DNA of 64,000 nt from Asaia platycodi JCM 25414 (GTDB lineage: Bacteria > Pseudomonadota > Alphaproteobacteria > Acetobacterales > Acetobacteraceae): the NCBI RefSeq assembly GCF_000614545.1, contig NZ_BAKW01000015.1, positions 1 through 64,000 on the forward strand, given 5' to 3'. Each line of letters begins with the position of its first letter. The stretch's first letter is position 1. The notes beneath the pieces were generated by a model, which was not told the DNA's origin, ran no database searches, and was given only the letters and a program-made list of their open reading frames with translations. A program made the translations under genes and the position numbers. This document shows, piece by piece, positions 47,936 through 58,272 of this stretch.

Positions 47936-48768
47936 TATTCCTCCACGATCCGTCTGATTTCGACGCTGCCTTCGCCACTCGGTGCGAGCACCGGCATGAG
48001 AGCATCGAGGAGGGCTCTCGCCTGTTCTTCGAAGCGATAAGGGGGGGAAGCCACCAGAAGCCCACAGCCATTAAGACGCGTCGGATCGGTGGGCGTGCGC
48101 AACAGCAGGCTGCAATCCAGCAGGTCGCGCAGCCCGGCATCGCGCAGCGCGTCGTGAAACTGCCGGACCGGCGCCCGATGCTTGATGGGGTACCATGCCG
48201 CGATAATGCCCATCGGGAAGAGCTTGCGACTGGTCTGGATGGCCTCGGCCAGTCTGGCGAATTCATCACCCTGTTCGAAAGGCGGGTCGATCAGGACAAG
48301 GCCACGCTTGAGGTCGCGCGGCGGCAGAAAGGCCCTGAGCGCGCCGTACCCGTCGCGTTCATGCACCGCGACCTGACTCTGATGGCGGAAATTACGCCTG
48401 AGCGTCGCAGCATCCTCAGGATGCAGTTCGCAGCAGATCAGCCGGTCCTGGGCGCGCAGCACCGAGGCGATGAGGCTTGGTGACCCGGGATAGCAGGCAG
48501 GCGCACCGAGCGTCTGAATGCTTGTCAGGTAATCCACCAGCTCTTCCGGACCTTCCGGTAATGTCTCGAACCGTCCGATCCCTTCGCGCCATTCGCCGGT
48601 TTTCTGGGCCTCGGCGGAATCGAGGTCGTAGACACCGCAGCCGGAATGCGTATCGAGCACGCAGAACCCAGCTGGTTTGCGCAGAAGGTGGCGCAGGATC
48701 ACGAGTAGTAACCCGTGCTTCATCATGTCGGCAAAATTGCCCGCGTGATAGGCGTGGCGGTAGTTCAA
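47935..48768 (-). CDS. rlmJ: 23S rRNA (adenine-2030-N6)-methyltransferase
   Basis: 277 residues. RlmJ/YhiR family: it opens MNYRHAYHAGNFADMMKHGLLL, has DTHSGCGVYDL (SAM-binding) and the amino-methyltransferase catalytic motif LVLIDPPFEQGDEF (DPPF), then AAWYPIKHR. It methylates A2030 of 23S rRNA during ribosome assembly. Its start overlaps the hemD stop by four bases, and it is in the hemC-hemD-rlmJ-gpsA run. Confidence 0.93.
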   Translation of the reverse strand: MNYRHAYHAGNFADMMKHGLLLVILRHLLRKPAGFCVLDTHSGCGVYDLDSAEAQKTGEWREGIGRFETLPEGPEELVDYLTSIQTLGAPACYPGSPSLIASVLRAQDRLICCELHPEDAATLRRNFRHQSQVAVHERDGYGALRAFLPPRDLKRGLVLIDPPFEQGDEFARLAEAIQTSRKLFPMGIIAAWYPIKHRAPVRQFHDALRDAGLRDLLDCSLLLRTPTDPTRLNGCGLLVASPPYRFEEQARALLDALMPVLAPSGEGSVEIRRIVEE

Positions 48769-49511
48769 GGCGCGATCTGCCTCCGTGCTGTGTCTGTGTC
48801 GCTTGTCGGAAGAGGGCCGAGAAGAGCGAGAAGGGCTTGTTGTTCAGGGCGGGGAGCGATGGCGATCTCGCCAAAAGGGGCTGCGCCGAGCGTCTTGCCG
48901 ATAGAGGGAGAGAGCGCCAGCGCGCGAACCGAACCTAACAGGCCACGCTTCTCGCCGAAAGCGTCGAGAAAAGCGCGCGCCGTGGCAGCGGAATAGAAGA
49001 GGATGGCGGCGACGCGCTCCTGTTCGATCAGGCTGCGTGCGGTCGGCGCGAGAGTTCCCGTCGCTTCAGCGCGATACACGACGCGGCGTGTAACATGCCA
49101 GCCATTCATCCTGAGCTGCGCCGCGAGGTCGCCACCAAGTTTTTGACCGGTGGCGAGCAGCACTCTGTTGCGCCTGTCGGCTCTGCCGAGATGACCTACG
49201 AGAGACTGCGCCGTGCCGTTGGCGTAATCCACCATGGTGAAACCGAGCGTTCTGGCGCGTTCGGCCGTGCGGGCGCCGACAGCGGTAATCGGAGTCGCCG
49301 GGGGCAGGGCGGCGCGCAGCGCCTCAAGACTCTGGCCACTCGTCACGATGACGCGGTCTACCACTCCTGTCGGCTTCATTGGCAGGGAGTGAACCCGGAG
49401 CATCGGAGCGAGACAGGGCTCCCAACCGAGACGTTCCAGGGCGAGTCCGGTATCGCTCAGCCCCGGCTCGGGGCGCGTGACCAGAACCGTGCGGCGTAAG
49501 AGGTCAGCCAT
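48765..49511 (-). CDS. hemD: Uroporphyrinogen-III synthase
   Basis: 248 residues from ATG 49511, which has AGGA just upstream and overlaps the hemC stop by eight bases. HemD is poorly conserved, but TVLVTRPEPGLSDTGLALERLGWEPCLAPML, VIVTSGQSLEAL, ITAVGARTAERARTLGF, and FYSAATARAFLDAF match its two-lobed fold. It closes and inverts hydroxymethylbilane to uroporphyrinogen III for heme synthesis. Location right after hemC confirms the call. Confidence 0.88.
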   Translation of the reverse strand: MADLLRRTVLVTRPEPGLSDTGLALERLGWEPCLAPMLRVHSLPMKPTGVVDRVIVTSGQSLEALRAALPPATPITAVGARTAERARTLGFTMVDYANGTAQSLVGHLGRADRRNRVLLATGQKLGGDLAAQLRMNGWHVTRRVVYRAEATGTLAPTARSLIEQERVAAILFYSAATARAFLDAFGEKRGLLGSVRALALSPSIGKTLGAAPFGEIAIAPRPEQQALLALLGPLPTSDTDTARRQIAP

Positions 49512-50622
49512 GGTCCTGAAAGATATCGTCAGGGGAATCGGCGCGCAGGGAGAGGCCGAGCTCACGCCCCAGGCGCAGCGCCTCGGTCGGTTCACCACAG
49601 ATTTCGCGCTGTAGATGGAACGAGCCGTTTTCTCGTGCGACGAGCCCGGTCAGGACAAGCTCGCGATCGCCGAAATGCCCCCGGCCGCCCGGTTGTGCCT
49701 TCTTGCGCAGGCGCGCATAGCCGCCGATAGGCGTTCGGCATGAGCCATCGAGTACTTCCAGCAAGGCACGTTCTGCCGTGGCGACAGCGCGGGCCTCAGG
49801 GTCCTCTATAGCGGAAAGCAGATCGAGCAATTCGCGATCTTCCTCACGCACGGTTACGCCGACAATGCCCTGACCAGCGGCAGGAATCATGAAATCGGCC
49901 TCGAGAACAAGATCGGCCCGGTCTTCCATGCCCAGCCGGCGCAGACCGGCCAGAGCAAGCAGGGTCGCGTCGCAGGCACCGCCTGCCAGCTTGTCGAGAC
50001 GGGTCTGCACATTCCCACGCAGCAGGCCAAAGCGCAGGTCAGGGCGGCGATGGAGCAGCTGGGCCTGACGTCTGACCGAGGCGCAGCCGATACGGGCTCC
50101 GAAGGGCAGGGCGTCGAGCGGCGAATGACCTTCGGCCACGAGTGCTTTCGCCTTCTCACGCAGGGCCGGGCTCAGGATCAGCACGTCACGCGCATCTTCG
50201 CGTTTGAGTGTGCAGGCAAGCGTCAGACCGGCGGGAAGGGTGGTTTCAAGATCCTTGAGGCTGTGAACGGCAAAATCGATCTGCCGTGCCAGAAGCGCCT
50301 CATGGATCTCCTTTGCGAACAACCCCTTGCCCCCGATCTCAGCGAGCAGACGAGACTGCACCTGATCGCCCGTCGTGTTGATCGGGTGCTCCTGAAACGC
50401 GCCCATGTCGCGCAGAAGCGGGCAGAAGCGTGTCAGACGCGTCAGAAAGGCGCGCGTCTGGACCAAAGCCAGTGGCGATCCGCGCGTGCCGACGCGTAGT
50501 GGCAGGGAGTGACGTGAGGTGGGCGGATGAGGCGAGGCCTGACGGCGCATGGCTTCGGCAGCGACCTGTTGTAATTGCAGGCTCTGGGACATGAGCGCTT
50601 CGGGCATCGTCATCTGTTTCAT
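49504..50622 (-). CDS. hemC: Hydroxymethylbilane synthase (porphobilinogen deaminase)
   Basis: About 372 residues from ATG 50622, with an N-terminal extension of roughly 40 residues before the conserved LRVGTRGSPLALVQTRAFL. Family features: STT-type GDQVQSRLLAEIGGKGLFAKEIHEALL, DFAVHSLKDLETTLP, GCASVRRQAQLL, and the dipyrromethane-binding Cys in LDGSCRTPIGGYA. ATG 50592 is an alternative start. It links four porphobilinogen units. The 79 bases between this start and tsaD (50702) are a divergent promoter region. Confidence 0.93.
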   Translation of the reverse strand: MKQMTMPEALMSQSLQLQQVAAEAMRRQASPHPPTSRHSLPLRVGTRGSPLALVQTRAFLTRLTRFCPLLRDMGAFQEHPINTTGDQVQSRLLAEIGGKGLFAKEIHEALLARQIDFAVHSLKDLETTLPAGLTLACTLKREDARDVLILSPALREKAKALVAEGHSPLDALPFGARIGCASVRRQAQLLHRRPDLRFGLLRGNVQTRLDKLAGGACDATLLALAGLRRLGMEDRADLVLEADFMIPAAGQGIVGVTVREEDRELLDLLSAIEDPEARAVATAERALLEVLDGSCRTPIGGYARLRKKAQPGGRGHFGDRELVLTGLVARENGSFHLQREICGEPTEALRLGRELGLSLRADSPDDIFQDHG

Positions 50623-50701
50623 GGCTGATCTTGCTACTCCACCGCGTGATCCGTGAAAAGAGACGGCTCGCCTCATGCGTTCCATCGCGTTATCAGGAGA
50701 T

Positions 50702-51826
50702 ATGGCAATTTTTTCCTTAACCTCTCCCATTCTCGCGATCGAAACGAGTTGCGACGAGACGGCTTGCGCCATCCTGAGCCCGGACGGGGCTATTTTGGCC
50801 GAGACGGTTCACACCCAGTCAGGTCATGCAGCACTCGGGGGGGTGGTGCCTGAAATAGCCGCGCGGGCTCATCTGGCTCTTCTTCCCGGAATCGTGGCGG
50901 AAACATTGGATAAATCAGGCCTGACTCTCGACGAGATCGGGGCCTTTGCCGCGTGTACCGGGCCAGGGCTGATTGGCGGCCTGATCGTGGGGAGCAATTA
51001 CGCAAAAGGGCTCGCTATCGCCAAAGATCGGCCGTTTGTTGCCGTCAATCATATCGAGGCCCATGCGCTGACCGCCCGCCTGCCTGGCGTGGCAGGTGAT
51101 GAGATTAAATTTCCGTATCTTTTACTTCTCGTCTCGGGTGGACATTGCCAGTGCGTCGCTGTGCACGGCGTCGGCATATATGAGAAGCTCGGCGGTACGA
51201 TCGACGATGCGGCGGGTGAGGCTTTTGACAAGGTCGCCAAGATGCTTGGTCTTGGATGGCCGGGCGGGCCTGCGCTCGAAAAGCTGGCGAGGGAGGGGCG
51301 CGCTGACGCTGTCGCCCTGCCTCGACCTCTGATGGGGCGCGAGGGCTGCGACTTTTCATTCTCCGGGCTCAAGACGGCAGTGGCGCGACAGATCGCTTCT
51401 TACGGTATGGCGGCGCTTCCCCGCGTTTTCGCCGCCGATATTGCAGCCAGTTTTCAGCAATGTGTTTGCGATGTGATGGCTGATCGGGCGCGTCATGCTC
51501 TGGCGCTGCTTCCCGATGCCAGAAGCCTTGTCGTTGCCGGGGGTGTTGCCGCGAATGAAACGATCCGCAAGGCGTTGGAGGAAGTCTCCACTCAGGCAGG
51601 TATTCCCTTCGAGGCCCCGCCTTTGCGTCTATGCACCGATAATGCGGTGATGGTGGGGTGGGCAGCAATCGAGACAGTTCGGTCTTATCAGGATGCTGCT
51701 CAGGCGATGGAAGATGGTATCCCGGCAGCACCACGGCCTCGCTGGCCGCTGACCGAGATCGTCGCAGCGGGGCAGATTGCGTTGAATCAGGCTGGCCAGA
51801 ATAAGGTGTCTGGTTCTGGCGGCTAA
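50702..51826 (+). CDS. tsaD: tRNA N6-threonylcarbamoyladenosine transferase subunit TsaD
   Basis: 374 residues from ATG 50702 (CAGGAG eight bases upstream). Family features: ILAIETSCDETACAIL, HTQSGHAALGGVVPEIAARAHL, the metal-binding VNHIEAHALTARL (HxEAH), LLLLVSGGHCQCVAVHGVG, DDAAGEAFDKVAKMLGL, and VAGGVAANETIRKAL. It transfers threonylcarbamoyl to A37 of ANN-decoding tRNAs with TsaB/TsaE and is usually essential. It diverges from hemC. Confidence 0.94.
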   Translation: MAIFSLTSPILAIETSCDETACAILSPDGAILAETVHTQSGHAALGGVVPEIAARAHLALLPGIVAETLDKSGLTLDEIGAFAACTGPGLIGGLIVGSNYAKGLAIAKDRPFVAVNHIEAHALTARLPGVAGDEIKFPYLLLLVSGGHCQCVAVHGVGIYEKLGGTIDDAAGEAFDKVAKMLGLGWPGGPALEKLAREGRADAVALPRPLMGREGCDFSFSGLKTAVARQIASYGMAALPRVFAADIAASFQQCVCDVMADRARHALALLPDARSLVVAGGVAANETIRKALEEVSTQAGIPFEAPPLRLCTDNAVMVGWAAIETVRSYQDAAQAMEDGIPAAPRPRWPLTEIVAAGQIALNQAGQNKVSGSGG

Positions 51827-51871
51827 AACCTGTTTATTTCGAGTCAATGTCGCAGCAGGGGTACGGCACAC

Positions 51872-52066
51872 ATGACAAAAGAAGATGATGCCTGGTTCAA
51901 TGCTGATGATAAGGCTTCTGAACTAGAGAGGCAGGCCGGTATTGCAGAGCCGTCTCAGACCGTGAGCAGCTTCCTGTTATCGATCATTCTGCCGTGTCTC
52001 GCCGTGGGCGTACTTCTCATAGCGACACTCTGGGGACTGATTTACAAATTTCATCTTCTGGGGTGA
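51872..52066 (+). CDS. Small single-pass membrane protein, function unknown
   Basis: 64 residues. A soluble, acidic first half (KEDDAWFNADDKASELERQAG) is followed by one membrane helix (LLSIILPCLAVGVLLIATLWGLIY). ATG 51872 has a GGGGTACGG stretch at a poor distance. No family is recognised. It sits between tsaD and the tRNA-Ser gene. Confidence 0.6.
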   Translation: MTKEDDAWFNADDKASELERQAGIAEPSQTVSSFLLSIILPCLAVGVLLIATLWGLIYKFHLLG

Positions 52067-52179
52067 AGTGGAATGGAGCCTTTGTGAGGATGCTCGCGGA
52101 AATGTCCCCTCTTGCAACGCTCTCTGAAACAGGGCAAAGAAGCGGCTCTTGCCGCAGGGGTGCTCCCTCGAGCGTTGCG

Positions 52180-52269
<90 letters not shown>

Positions 52270-52841
52270 TAAAATCGTGAAAATACGTCATGAGTCATTA
52301 TGGCAGCACTATGAACTTGTCGGTCTCGCGTTGCGCATGCTCTCCGAATTCGCAAAGAATCAGAGAAGCGAGTTTACTTCGAGGTTTAGCACTCACGTCG
52401 TCGCGACGACCACTTCGAAGGTCTGCCAGACTCCGAACGTGGTGTCTCCGCTGATAAATGCGGCTCGCTCATCTATTTATGTTTCTGGTTTTTATTAAAA
52501 GTGGAAATATTATTTGATATTCTGATTGTAATGTAGTTTATCTTTTTTCTATAGTACTCAATTATTGTAATAAAGTCGACAAATTTTGGGGGTTTTTATC
52601 CTGGGTTGTACGCCTACTGCGGATGCCGTGGTCATATTCAATGCCTTTTCCGCATATGTGGCCGCTGGAACGATCTGGATTTTCGGGGATAACATAAGCT
52701 TGCTTAAGGTAACTCTTTTGCCTCTGGAGTGCCTCTGTCACTCTGGGCTTTTAGCATGGGATCGACACGGGAAAAATTGCTTCTGAGAATATGAGAATTA
52801 GCCAAGTTTTCTCCAGTTCGTTGAGGAAAGATGTGGGAACT
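52270..52841. other. AT-rich stretch after tRNA-Ser
   Basis: About 570 bases, much more AT-rich than the housekeeping sequence before it. No frame has a convincing start or family match. I compared the tRNA 3' end with the following 2.5 kb by eye and saw no second copy, so no attachment site is claimed. It may hold the promoter of the methyltransferase gene at 52842. Confidence 0.5.
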
Positions 52842-53720
52842 ATGACGGAAAAGAATACGGATATAAAAAAAAATACTAATGTAAAAAGAGAAAAGAAGAA
52901 GTCAGAATTTGACGTCATTGAGCCGCTACTCGACAGGTTGTCGGGGGGGCGAGCAGTCGGAATAGCCAAACGCCTAAGAGAAAATCCAGAGGCGCTGGAT
53001 GATATTGTTCGAGAGATCTCGACGGGCTCCGACGTCGAGACTATGTTGAAATTGGCAAGGACCCAAGCCCGCGATATTGCTTGGGCGACAAGCTGATTTT
53101 GACTATGTCGGCCTCCCAAGGGATGCCGAAAAATATCAATTCAGCGTTGCTTTTGAGAGATATATCAAACCTCTCCTTGGAAAAAGAGCAGACGGGTTTT
53201 CAGTGATCTTCGACGCACTGGATCACTGCAGTAACCCCTTCATCATTGAGACAGGGTGTCTGCGAATTCCTGAAAATTGGGAGGGAGATGGTCAGAGTAC
53301 ATTTCAATTCGACTGGTATGCTCGCGCGAAGAACGGTAGTGTTACAACCATTGATATAAACCCGATGAGTATAGACAGCGCCAGGCGGGCATGCAGCAGC
53401 GTTACGAGCACAATATTGAATGACTCAGTCGCTGCCCTCGCTGCAATAGGTGCGCGGACAAAGCAGACGGCTTCTCTCATCTATCTTGACTCGTTCGATC
53501 TCGATCTGGCCGACCCCATGCCTAGCGCTATCCATCACGCGATGGAGGTAATGGCAGCCAAAAACCTCATCGGCCCTGGCACGATACTGTGTATAGATGA
53601 TTTCAATGTGTCTCCTCTTGGCCCTGGAGGTAAAGGCTGATTGTGGACAAGTTTATGTCCGCAGTTAATGCCGAAATATTGTATGAGGGTTATCAGAAGA
53701 TTTGGCGAGTGGCGCGCTAA
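52842..53720 (+). CDS. SAM-dependent methyltransferase-like protein, two frame breaks, AT-rich
   Basis: About 292 residues when an extra base near 53065 and a missing base near 53638 are corrected. A Lys-rich, helical N-terminus (TEKNTDIKKNTNVKREKKKS) leads to LLDRLSGGRAVGIAKRLRENPEALDDIV. Next comes the methyltransferase core FIIETGCLRIPENWEGDGQST, with the SAM-site acidic residue in VTTIDINPMSIDSARR and then IYLDSFDLDLADP. The tail reads GLIVDKFMSAVNAEILYEGYQKIWRVAR. This is the Methyltransf_24-like type seen in glycan and secondary metabolism loci. Base composition is unlike neighbours, so it was probably acquired. Whether the breaks are real decay is not clear. Confidence 0.62.
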
Positions 53721-54064
53721 GCATACTCGACTTTAATCACCCGAAAGATTTTTTAATTTACTGCCTGGTGAAGCATCGGACGGCGGAATTTCGTTACGGC
53801 CTGACTCCCGGTCACCGATCAGATTGACGCTGCGGATTGCTTGGAAACAAATTCTGTCGGCCTATTTTGCCAGATTGATTATGGTTTTGGGTGATTATAA
53901 GACAATGTCTGCTCCAAAGCGCTGGGCACGGTTCGAATAATTAAGCCTTCCGTCATCTGTTGCGAACTGGCTGTATACGGTTCCATGGATGCAGTCTGGG
54001 CAGGGTTTTGTTCTCAATATTTGCGTAGACTTGTGGCAATCATTGATGAATATATGAACTGACT
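53721..54064. other. Stretch between methyltransferase gene and transposase remnant
   Basis: About 340 bases. A plus-strand frame stays open from about 53735 to a TAA at 53940 (ending SAPKRWARFE) but has no start codon and no recognised family. It could be a gene fragment. Nothing else is supported. Confidence 0.35.
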
Positions 54065-54600
54065 CGAGGTGGCGTTGACAGAAGCTCGAGCAGCCAGCGC
54101 GGCTCTGGCACCGGAAGGGGCAACGACATCAAGAGGTCTTTAGCTTTGTGGTCTGGAACCTGGCCTCCTGTGAAGGCAAAGCCGAAAGAACGTCCCTGAT
54201 TTTCACATCACGTGTGGACTTCGCCCGTCAAGCCGCCGCGTGATCTACCAAAATCCTCCGAGCCAGCCCCATGCTTGCGCCTGTAGCCTATGACTGGGCT
54301 TTGATCACGGTGCCGGCGATCATGTGCTGCCGGTCATCGTTTCAGCCCCTGCTCTGCCAGTGTTGGCAGCGTGGCGTCTTGTTCAGTCCAATGCCGGAAC
54401 CGGACACAGGCTGCGTTCTACTTACCGTAGCGCTCATGCATATCCCGCCACGGGCAGCCAGTTCGCGTAGCATGCAGCATACCATTGAGAAACTGGGGAT
54501 TATCTCAGACCGGTCGAACCTAATACCGGCGTTCGGGTGGTAAAATCGGGACGATCAATACCCATTCCTGATCCGTAAGATCCCCCCCGCGCCATACCTG
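54065..54600 (-). mobile_element. Decayed IS5-family transposase
   Basis: Read on the minus strand across several frames, IS5/IS1031-type transposase sequence is recognisable. It starts WRGGDLTDQEWVLI...ILPPER near 54590-54540, then PWRDMHERYGK near 54440, and continues as SEDFGRSRGGLTGEVHT and GRSFGFAFTGGQVPDHKAKDLL near 54240-54120. Stops and frame changes occur throughout, many more than in neighbouring genes, so this is real decay. No clean terminal inverted repeats or target duplication were found by eye. It separates the AT-rich methyltransferase from the polysaccharide locus. Confidence 0.78.
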
Positions 54601-54716
54601 TTTCCTGAAACCGATATCTTGCAGACCCAAAGTGAGCCAGACCGTAAGCAGATCGTATAGGCCTATTAGCAATGTGACTCGAAGACCTTCTCATGTCTTG
54701 GGCAGGGCGCTGGGTA

Positions 54717-56295
54717 TTATTCAGAGCGGTGAGACGCGTCATCGCTATCTGCTGGCATGCGCAGGATTGCCTCGAAAATGGCATGATGGAGCCCCGCTGG
54801 TGTGAGGTCCTGCTCGGATTGCGGCGTTGAAATTCCCCCCCGAATTCGCAGATAAGAAACGGTGTATGCCTTCCATTGCCGGGCCTGACCGCGTTCGGAA
54901 TGGTGGGGCGATGATCGCCATAAAAGGCTAGAAGTGCAGGATGTCCGCATTTCGCCAGAGCGTCATGAATTACGCCGAGAAGAGCGTCCCCATGCGCTAC
55001 GTGGTCCAGATAGGCCGACAACCCTCCAGCCATGGCCCGTGATTTTCTATGGTAACCGCGAAGATGAAGGTGCTCTGATTGTTGCGGATAGCATTTTCGA
55101 TCAGGCCAACGAGTTGCTCCCCGAGGCTTCTGTCGCTTATATGCGGCCCACATTTTGCCTTGCCTTCGAATTCGTTAGCCCCGACCAGCGTTGTGAAACC
55201 ACTGGCTGGCATAAGTCGGTCGCGTGCGTAAAACCTCATGTCGTGAGGATGCACGAAGATCCTGTTTTCAAAGAGGGATTCGAGCCTTTTCGGAAGCGCA
55301 TCTTGAAAATGCGAGTGCGCACTCAGATAGGGATCGAAGCGTCTGAAGCCCAGTTCGGTCTCTTCATGGCCAAAGAGTACCCCGTATTCCGTACGCATCG
55401 TGTAAGCGCCAAAGCCCGACATATGCAGGCGGCCATAGTGTCGTGCTGTTTGGCGTAGCTGCTCCAGCTTGGGTAAGGGCGACAGACCCGCGTTCGCTGG
55501 CATGAGAGTCGTCGGATCGGCGAAGGACTCGCATTGTATGACGACGACGATCGGGGCTTTCTCCCGCGGCGGTTCTCTCCGCGCTGCCCGGCTGTGCGAC
55601 GAGAGGGGACGGTGCCGATCCTGCAGCCAGAGTAACCAGCTGATTGACGTTGTCGCCAGAAACCCGTGCGTCGGCATCGCAGCGTTGTAATCAGGCAGGG
55701 GCATGAGGCGGCGGGGCAGGGACGTGCGTGCAAGTTCATGTAAAAGAAGTAACGAACTGACACCGAATAAGAGACCGATGATACGCAGTAAAAGGGTCGA
55801 ACCACCGGCACGCGTCAGATGCGTGAGGTCGTAAACGAAGAGGGCTCCCACGGTCAGAACGGTTGCCGATAGTCCTGACAGAACTGCGACGCGAGCGGGA
55901 AGAGGCAGGGCATCAACATAGAAGCGCGGATGCTGGAAGCATGCTTTTACCAACACGGCATCGCTGAACAGCAGTGGCTCGTCGAGCAGGCCGCGTTTGA
56001 GATTCGAGCCAAGAACAAGAAGAGCTATTGCGACGATGCTGAGCACACCCGCACCGAGTACCCGCCCGGTCACAGCAAGAGCGCATCCAAATATCAGCAG
56101 GAGTGGAAGCACTCTGAACGGTAGCCCCATCGCGCGCGCCCGAAGAAACGTTGAACGATGCGTTGGGTATTTATTGGGCTGTGCCATGCGATCGAGTGAC
56201 GAGGCTATGACCAGAACGGCGAAAAACGTGCTCAGGAGCAGGATCACGGCAAGGTGCCCTCTGGAAAAAAAGAGCGCACGCCGCCTTTTATCCAA
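54717..56295 (-). CDS. LTA synthase-like membrane sulfatase-fold phosphotransferase, two frame breaks
   Basis: About 526 residues. Five membrane helices occupy residues 10-210; then an alkaline-phosphatase/sulfatase-fold catalytic domain follows. Landmarks: VVVIQCESFADPT (metal Glu), FGAYTMRTEYGVLFG (catalytic Thr), ENHGPW and LLAFYGDHRPTI (metal Asp-His). Breaks near 54990 (joining WLEG to LSAYLDHV) and in a C7 run near 54838 (joining CEFGG to STPQSEQDLTPAG) each need one added base. In Gram-negatives this family moves phosphoglycerol or similar groups to glucans or capsule. Placement divergent from KpsC/KpsS genes supports polysaccharide decoration; the donor is unproven. Confidence 0.83.
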
Positions 56296-56518
56296 GTCGA
56301 TGAGGGTAGTTTCTGGGTCTCGAACGGGAAGAAAATGGAATTCGGTTCAGGTTGCATTGTCACTCTTATCGGTTGGCTCTCGTGTTGACAGCTCAGCCCT
56401 CACCTGACAAGCGTGCGGGGGCTATCCTTGCATATCGTTTTGTGGGCGTCGTTCTCTGTTCGAGTTTCTGAAACATTCCGGTCGACCAGGGGCGATCCGA
56501 GCAGATGCGAAAGCTCTC

Positions 56519-58177
56519 ATGGATATGAGTTTGGCTCCCGCCCTGCTGTCGGTTCCTCCTTTTGCCGCGCGTCTGCCTGTTCTGGGTAAGAACGATTGCC
56601 TCTGGAACGACATCGTTCCACGACCGGTCGATCGCCTTAACGACCCTATCGTTCAAATCGTTTTGCAGGAGCAAATCGGAGGAACGTTCTGGGCTCCCGA
56701 CTCACCCGTGCGACGCAGATGTCTCGTTTGTGCGCCTGGCAATCTGCAAGACGCTGAGATTCTATGGGCCGCGGTAAAAGTCCGTCGCCCGGCCGGTGAT
56801 TTACTGCTGGTTTTGCCAGACACTGCGCCGCACTGGCGCAAATTGCGTGAGCGTGTCGTGGTCGAAGGCGGCGCCGCCGTGTGTCTGCCGGTCAATCCGT
56901 CATCTCTACTGGGTGCGGCACAGGAAGTGTTTGTGCTTGCTGGCATCGTTTCGTCCCTGGTCGCGCTGGCGGCTTTGTCCGGCCTGACGCTCTGGAACGT
57001 GAGCCGGTCGGGAGGCTGGCCCGATTTTCCCGACCCTGATGCGCATGGTAAAGCTGTAGCGCTTCTTCTGGATTATACGCATTATCAGTGCCCTTATACT
57101 GGTGCGCCTTTTCCGGTTGAAGCGGCTTCAACGCTTCTGATTGAGTGGCGAAACATATTGCGGCAGAATCGTGAGATAGCGGTCTGTTCCGGCATGGCTT
57201 GGTGGAAACGGAAAAGGATCGGCGAGTTCTTCTCCACCGCAGATTCCCGGCGTCCAAAGCCTGTCTTCAGACGAAGCGCGAAGGTGATCGTTACCGCCGC
57301 GCGCCGGGGCAGGGGCGGCATTGCAGTCTGGTCTACCAGAATGCCGCGAGGGCTCGAAACTGCTGCGAGGTCTACACATCTTCCTCTTTATCGCGTCGAA
57401 GACGGCTTTATTCGTTCCGCAGGTCTGGGGAGCGGAATGCTTCCACCTGCATCGATTATTGTTGATCGTCTGGGCGTCTATTATGACCCACGAACGCCGA
57501 GTGATCTCGAGTCAATTCTCGCCACACACCCTCTCGGGCCTGATCTGCAGACTCGAGCGGGGCGTCTCATAGAGACCATCGTCACCCTGGCTGTGTCCAA
57601 ATACGCTCATGGCGGCGCCAGCCCCAGTCTCGAAGCGCCGAAAGGGCGCAAGGTCATTCTCGTGCCGGGGCAGGTTGCTGACGATCTTTCGGTTCTTCTC
57701 GGGGGGGCAAGTGTGGGAGGTAATCTCGAATTGCTGAGACGCGTCCGGGAATCAGAGCCTGAGGCCTTTATCGTGTATCGACCCCACCCTGACGTCGATG
57801 CCGGTCATCGCAAGGGCGCGATCGCGGATTCCGTGATTTTAGAGTTTGCCGATCGGATCTGCAGGGAAAGCGCGATGGCGCCTCTGCTCGATGCGGTCGA
57901 TGAGGTGCATACCCTGACATCGCTTGCCGGATTTGAAGCGCTCATGCGTTGCAAGCCTGTGACTACTTACGGACAGCCCTTCTACGCAGGTTGGGGTCTT
58001 ACCCGTGATCACGAGCCGGTTACGCGTCGGACGAGGCAACTTAACAGGGAGCAGCTTGTTGCTGCCACATTGCTGCTTTACCCGCGCTATATTGACCCAT
58101 TAACCGACTGCCATGCGGGCCCGAAACACTTATCTCACGTTTTCCGATTTCGGAATTGTGGCGTCCGGGGCTTCTGA
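56519..58177 (+). CDS. KpsC-like capsule glycosyltransferase (single module)
   Basis: 552 residues. The C-terminal 330 residues show the KpsC beta-Kdo transferase pattern: YRVEDGFIRSAGLGSGMLPPASIIVDRLGVYYDP, ILVPGQVADDLSVLLGG, FIVYRPHPDVDAG, VHTLTSLAGFEALMRCKPVTTYGQPFYAGWGLT. Known KpsC has two such modules; here the N-terminal 230 residues are different and not recognised. These enzymes with KpsS build the poly-Kdo linker joining capsule to lipid. GAAAGC lies just before ATG 56519. It is upstream of the KpsS-like gene by 95 bases and divergent from the LtaS-like gene. Confidence 0.83.
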   Translation: MDMSLAPALLSVPPFAARLPVLGKNDCLWNDIVPRPVDRLNDPIVQIVLQEQIGGTFWAPDSPVRRRCLVCAPGNLQDAEILWAAVKVRRPAGDLLLVLPDTAPHWRKLRERVVVEGGAAVCLPVNPSSLLGAAQEVFVLAGIVSSLVALAALSGLTLWNVSRSGGWPDFPDPDAHGKAVALLLDYTHYQCPYTGAPFPVEAASTLLIEWRNILRQNREIAVCSGMAWWKRKRIGEFFSTADSRRPKPVFRRSAKVIVTAARRGRGGIAVWSTRMPRGLETAARSTHLPLYRVEDGFIRSAGLGSGMLPPASIIVDRLGVYYDPRTPSDLESILATHPLGPDLQTRAGRLIETIVTLAVSKYAHGGASPSLEAPKGRKVILVPGQVADDLSVLLGGASVGGNLELLRRVRESEPEAFIVYRPHPDVDAGHRKGAIADSVILEFADRICRESAMAPLLDAVDEVHTLTSLAGFEALMRCKPVTTYGQPFYAGWGLTRDHEPVTRRTRQLNREQLVAATLLLYPRYIDPLTDCHAGPKHLSHVFRFRNCGVRGF

Positions 58178-58272
58178 TGCGCTTGCGACGATATCAGGGA
58201 GTTATGTCGAAAATGACCAGAAAAGGCTTCCAGGATGTGTCTCGTCTCCTTTTCCGAAGCCGGGGACCTTGA